Source: Haladaptatus salinisoli (GTDB taxonomy: Archaea > Halobacteriota > Halobacteria > Halobacteriales > Haladaptataceae). From it: a DNA stretch of 64,000 nucleotides. Location: positions 1,290,823 through 1,354,822 of the forward strand of contig NZ_CP085327.1 in assembly GCF_020614375.1 (NCBI RefSeq). Direction: 5' to 3'. A program made the position numbers and the translations under genes. Shown piece by piece: positions 60,704 through 64,000 of this stretch; within the stretch, counting starts at the first letter, position 1, and every line of letters begins with the position of its first letter. The notes beneath the pieces were generated by a model, which saw only the letters and a list, made by a program, of their open reading frames with translations, searched no databases and had not been told where the DNA came from.

Positions 60704-60733
60704 ATGACCGACACGAACCGGGGTGATGGGTGA
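60704..60733 (+). other. Nine-codon in-frame leader ORF of topA
   Basis: ATG at 60704 (MTDTNRGDG) is in frame with topA but ends in TGA at 60731-60733, directly before the GTG start. A box CGTTTACCA (60671-60679) is 26-30 bp before the ATG, the expected leaderless position. Either the ribosome reinitiates at GTG, or the ancestral start has been lost by a nonsense mutation. Confidence 0.5.
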
Positions 60734-63217
60734 GTGGAACTCATCATCACCGAGAAGGACAACGCTGCGCGCCGGATCGCCGACATTCTCTCCGGCGGCA
60801 GCGCCGACGCCGACCGACGGAACGGCGTCAACGTCTACAAGTGGGGCGGCAAGCGATGCATCGGCCTGTCGGGTCACGTCGTCGGAGTGGACTTCCCCCC
60901 CGAGTACAACGACTGGCGCGACGTGGAACCGGTCGAACTCATCGACGCCGACATCGAGAAACAACCGACCAAGGAGAACATCGTCCGCACGCTGCGGTTG
61001 CTCGCCCGCGACGCGAACCGCGTGACGATAGCGACGGACTACGACCGCGAGGGCGAACTCATCGGAAAGGAGGCGTGGGAACTCGTCCGCGAGGTGAACG
61101 AGGACGTGCCGGTTCACCGGGTGCGGTTCTCCTCGATCACCGAGAACGAGGTCGCCTCCGCCTTCGAGAACCCCGACGAACTCGACTTCGACCTCGCGGC
61201 GGCGGGCGAGGCGCGCCAGATAATCGACCTCATCTGGGGCGCGGCGCTGACTCGCTTCCTCTCGCTCTCGGCGAGACAGCTCGGTAACGACTTCATCAGC
61301 GTCGGGCGGGTGCAGAGCCCGACGCTCAAGCTCATCGTCGACCGCGAGCGCGAGATTCAGGCGTTCGACCCCGAGGACTACTGGGAGCTGTTCGCCGACC
61401 TCCGGAAGGCCGGCGAGGAGTTCGAAGCCCAGTACTTCTACCGCGACGAGGACGGCAACGAGGCCGAGCGCGTCTGGGACGAAGAAACGGCGAAGAAGGC
61501 GTACGAGACGCTCGAAGAGGCGACGCGGGCGACCGTCGAGCGCGTCTCGCGGCGCACGCGAACCGACGACCCGCCCGCGCCGTTCAACACGACGCAGTTC
61601 ATCCGCGCGGCGGGCAGCCTCGGCTACTCCGCCCAGCGCGCGATGAGCATCGCGGAGGACCTCTACACCGCCGGCTACATCACCTATCCGCGCACCGACA
61701 ACACGGTGTATCCGGACGACCTGGACCCCGAGGAGCTGCTCGACACCTTCGTCGGGAACTACCACTTCGGCGAGGACGCCGAGCACCTGCTGGAGCGGGA
61801 CGACATCGAGCCGACGGAGGGCGACGAGGAGACGACCGACCACCCCCCGATTCACCCGACGGAGGATATCCCGACGAAGGGCGAGTTGGGCGACGACGAG
61901 TGGGATGTGTACGAACTCGTCGTCCGGCGCTTCTTCGCCACGGTCGCCGATAGCGCGAAGTGGGAGCACCTGAAGGTGGTCGCCGCGGTGTCCGACCTCT
62001 CGCTCAAGGCGAACGGGAAGCGACTGCTCGAATCGGGCTACCACGCGGTCTACCCGTACTTCAACACCAGCGAGAACTACGTGCCGAACGTCGAGGAGGG
62101 CGAGACGCTCGACGTGACCGACACGCGGATCGAGGAGAAACAGACCCAACCGCCCCGTCGGTACGGCCAGTCGCGGCTCATCGAGACCATGGAGAAGATG
62201 GGCATCGGAACGAAGAGCACGCGCCACAACACCATCCAGAAGCTCTACGACCGGGGGTACCTCGAAAGCGACCCGCCGCGACCGACGCGGCTCGCGCAGG
62301 CGGTCGTGGAGGCCGCGGAGGACTACGCCGACCTCGTGGTGAGCGAGACGATGACCCGCCGACTCGAGGAGGACATGACCGCAATCGCCGAGGGCGACGC
62401 CGAGTTGGACGACGTGGCCGACTCCTCGCGCGAGATTCTGGCCGAGGTGTTCGACGACCTGGAGGAGTCGCGCGAGGAAATCGGCAAACACCTCCAGCAG
62501 TCGCTGAAGGAGGACAAGACGCTCGGTCCGTGTCCCGACTGCGGCGAGAGTCTGCTCGTCCGCCAGAGCAGGCGGGGGTCGTACTTCGTCGGCTGCGACG
62601 GCTACCCCGACTGCACGTACACCCTCCCCCTGCCGAACAAGGGGAAGCCGCTCCTGCTGGACGAGACGTGCGAGGAACACGGCCTGCGCGAGGTGAAGAT
62701 GCTCGCCGGACGGAGCACCTTCGTCCACGGCTGCCCCCTGTGCAAGGCGGAAGAGGCAGAGGAAGAAGAGGACCGCGTCATCGGCGACTGTCCGGAGTGC
62801 GGCGAGGAACACGGCGGGGAGTTGGCGATAAAGCGCCTCCAGACCGGTTCGCGGCTGGTCGGCTGCACGCGCTACCCCGACTGCGACTACTCGCTTCCCC
62901 TCCCGCGCCGGGGCGACATCGAAGTGACGGACGAGCGCTGCGAGGAGCACGGCCTGCCGGAACTCGTCGTCCACGGCGGCGACGAACCGTGGGAACTCGG
63001 CTGTCCCATCTGCAACTACCGGGAGTTCAAGGAGCGCGAGTCCAAGAGCGGCCTCGAAGCCATCGAGGGAATCGGCTCGAAGACGGCCGAGAAACTCGCC
63101 GAGGCCGGCATCCAGAACGTAGACGACCTGAAGAGCGCGGAGGTCGAGACCGTCGCGGAGCGGGTCAGCGGCGTGAGCGAAGACCGGTTGCGGAGTTGGC
63201 AGGCGAAAGCGGACTGA
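60734..63217 (+). CDS. topA: DNA topoisomerase I (type IA)
   Basis: Relaxes negative supercoils by transient single-strand cleavage. The 827-residue protein has a Toprim domain (LIITEKDNAARRIADILSGG, IATDYDREGELIG with its metal-binding acidic residues). The type IA core has its active-site Tyr in GYITYPRTDNTVYPDDL. C-terminal zinc fingers follow, such as CPDCGESLLV, VGCDGYPDCTYTLPLP, GDCPECGEE and VGCTRYPDCDYSLPLP, and then a helix-hairpin-helix end, IEGIGSKTAEKLAEAGIQNV. The start is GTG 60734; the family normally begins just before LIITEK. A short in-frame ORF immediately upstream is discussed separately. Confidence 0.96.
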   Translation: MELIITEKDNAARRIADILSGGSADADRRNGVNVYKWGGKRCIGLSGHVVGVDFPPEYNDWRDVEPVELIDADIEKQPTKENIVRTLRLLARDANRVTIATDYDREGELIGKEAWELVREVNEDVPVHRVRFSSITENEVASAFENPDELDFDLAAAGEARQIIDLIWGAALTRFLSLSARQLGNDFISVGRVQSPTLKLIVDREREIQAFDPEDYWELFADLRKAGEEFEAQYFYRDEDGNEAERVWDEETAKKAYETLEEATRATVERVSRRTRTDDPPAPFNTTQFIRAAGSLGYSAQRAMSIAEDLYTAGYITYPRTDNTVYPDDLDPEELLDTFVGNYHFGEDAEHLLERDDIEPTEGDEETTDHPPIHPTEDIPTKGELGDDEWDVYELVVRRFFATVADSAKWEHLKVVAAVSDLSLKANGKRLLESGYHAVYPYFNTSENYVPNVEEGETLDVTDTRIEEKQTQPPRRYGQSRLIETMEKMGIGTKSTRHNTIQKLYDRGYLESDPPRPTRLAQAVVEAAEDYADLVVSETMTRRLEEDMTAIAEGDAELDDVADSSREILAEVFDDLEESREEIGKHLQQSLKEDKTLGPCPDCGESLLVRQSRRGSYFVGCDGYPDCTYTLPLPNKGKPLLLDETCEEHGLREVKMLAGRSTFVHGCPLCKAEEAEEEEDRVIGDCPECGEEHGGELAIKRLQTGSRLVGCTRYPDCDYSLPLPRRGDIEVTDERCEEHGLPELVVHGGDEPWELGCPICNYREFKERESKSGLEAIEGIGSKTAEKLAEAGIQNVDDLKSAEVETVAERVSGVSEDRLRSWQAKAD

Positions 63218-63498
63218 GCCACTCGTCCCGTCCGATTCTCGTCGTTCGTTTCTGAAATCGGCTGTCCGACCTGCCGCCGCGCTGGAGCAGGCGATGCGAC
63301 CGCCGGAGGCCAGCAGTTCGCCGCGAACGAGGAGGAAAGCGACGAGGGCCGACGACCGTGCGGAACGCGGTGAGGTGAGGGAGGAGTGCCTTTGGTCGAG
63401 CGTTTACGACGTCGCGCGGGCGCTGCCCCCCGACCGTCGTAAAAGGTCGTGGTGGTCGTTTCGAAGCTGTTTTAGCCCGCAATTCTGAAAAGGGGCCT
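63218..63498. other. Intergenic region upstream of the GGGP synthase gene
   Basis: This 281 bp spacer holds GTTTTAGCCC (63467-63476), the promoter box of the next gene, 25-30 bp before its ATG. One frame reads GAGDATAGGQQFAANEEESD near 63280-63340, which looks halophile-like, but it is short, without a start and is broken by stops. It may be a gene fragment. I see no RNA gene. Confidence 0.35.
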
Positions 63499-64000
63499 AT
63501 GACTGCGCCGTGGGACGACTGGAGCCACATCACCAAAATCGACCCGGACAAGACCCTCGCGGGCGACGACACCTTCGCCGACGTGTGTTCGACGGGGACG
63601 GACGCCCTCGAGATCGGGGGGACGCTGGGGATGACCGAGGAGAAGATGACGCGAGTCATCGATGCGTGCGCCGAGTACGACGTGCCGCTGTATCAGGAAC
63701 CGAGCAATCCCGCGGTCGTCGTGGAGAACGAGGCGCTCGACGGCTACCTCGTCCCGACCGTGCTGAACACGCGCGACGTCGCGTGGATCGCCGGCCTCCA
63801 CAAGGAGTGGGTGCGCATCACGGATATCGACTGGTCGAAGACGTTCACCGAGGGGTATATCATCCTCAATCCGGATTCCAGCGTCGCCCAGTACACCGAG
63901 GCCAACTGCGACCAGACCGCCGACGACGTCGCGGCCTACGCCGAACTGGCGGAGCGCGCGCTCGGCCAGCGGATAATCTACGTCGAGTACTCCGGCATGT
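63499..64000 (+). CDS. Geranylgeranylglyceryl phosphate synthase (C-terminus outside window)
   Basis: Makes the first ether bond of archaeal membrane lipids from geranylgeranyl-PP and glycerol-1-phosphate. The 167 residues present start [20 protein letters not shown] and contain [40 protein letters not shown] and, at the window edge, [10 protein letters not shown], the phosphate-binding loop of the PcrB/GGGPS barrel. Roughly 60-70 residues of the family length remain beyond 64000. The box GTTTTAGCCC lies at leaderless distance from the ATG at 63499. Confidence 0.95.
   Translation, partial: MTAPWDDWSHITKIDPDKTLAGDDTFADVCSTGTDALEIGGTLGMTEEKMTRVIDACAEYDVPLYQEPSNPAVVVENEALDGYLVPTVLNTRDVAWIAGLHKEWVRITDIDWSKTFTEGYIILNPDSSVAQYTEANCDQTADDVAAYAELAERALGQRIIYVEYSGM

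Noticed and set aside
63218-63498. RNase P RNA or SRP RNA gene (a GAGGAAAG-like stretch was noticed)
   Set aside because: The rest of the conserved P RNA core and the SRP helix-8 motif are absent, and the spacer is too short.

Overview
This window is a chromosomal segment of an extremely halophilic archaeon (class Halobacteria). The GC content is high, and almost every predicted protein is very rich in Asp and Glu. Many genes start within about 30 bp of an A/T-rich TATA-like box, which is the leaderless-mRNA arrangement. Signature genes include TFB, the KH/beta-CASP RNase aCPSF1, GGGP synthase, the archaeal aromatic-pathway enzymes, AglD and the orphan CTAG methylase. From memory, the order zim - aglD - pyk - metG - ppsA matches a block of the Haloferax volcanii chromosome. 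I see no rRNA, tRNA, CRISPR array, insertion sequence or prophage.

Layout. 1-9.1 kb: gltB (cut by the window edge) with an Lrp/AsnC regulator upstream, proS, and divergent methylmalonyl-CoA mutase and epimerase. 9.1-14.5 kb: aCPSF1, an unknown protein, two tandem paralogous membrane proteins, an MTH1-like Nudix hydrolase, a GNAT acetyltransferase and a Cys-less MGMT-like protein. 14.6-20.7 kb: an aromatic amino acid block with trpCBA, ADH synthase, 3-dehydroquinate synthase II and aroD. 20.8-28.4 kb: the CTAG methylase, TFB, a BtuF-like protein, a house-cleaning NTPase, a GNAT remnant, AglD, a small HTH protein, a diiron R2-like protein and a two-wHTH regulator. 28.5-38.2 kb: a DUF6790-like membrane protein, SPFH and NfeD membrane proteins, pyk, GYD, metG, VTT, a DUF1508-like protein, mfnA and a lipoprotein. 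38.3-43.5 kb: ppsA, KTSC, PhzF and a chymotrypsin-fold protease. 43.7-48.6 kb: nucleobase and nucleoside salvage genes plus a MATE exporter and a class V aminotransferase. 48.6-53.3 kb: scpA-smc condensin with a coiled-coil gene. 53.3-64 kb: a histidine-phosphatase remnant, gatB, a Tat-exported lytic transglycosylase, a second MATE exporter, a histidine kinase/HalX pair, topA and the start of GGGP synthase.

How the genes work together. ADH synthase, DHQ synthase II and AroD supply the first steps of the archaeal shikimate route, and trpCBA performs the last steps of tryptophan synthesis. Pyk and PpsA catalyse opposite directions of the PEP/pyruvate node. SMC and ScpA form the condensin core and overlap by 8 bp. 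The histidine kinase and HalX regulator lie on one strand with the kinase first.

Worth a second look: a Tat-exported lytic transglycosylase with an SH3 domain in an organism without murein; a tandem membrane-protein pair in which one copy has lost one base at its ancestral start; strong CTAG depletion with the remaining sites mostly at gene boundaries, next to the CTAG methylase gene; an in-frame TGA directly before the topA start; a cytosolic trypsin-like protein with a Gly linker and C-terminal beta domain; a triple-hairpin segment behind gatB; and two gene remnants (histidine phosphatase, GNAT).
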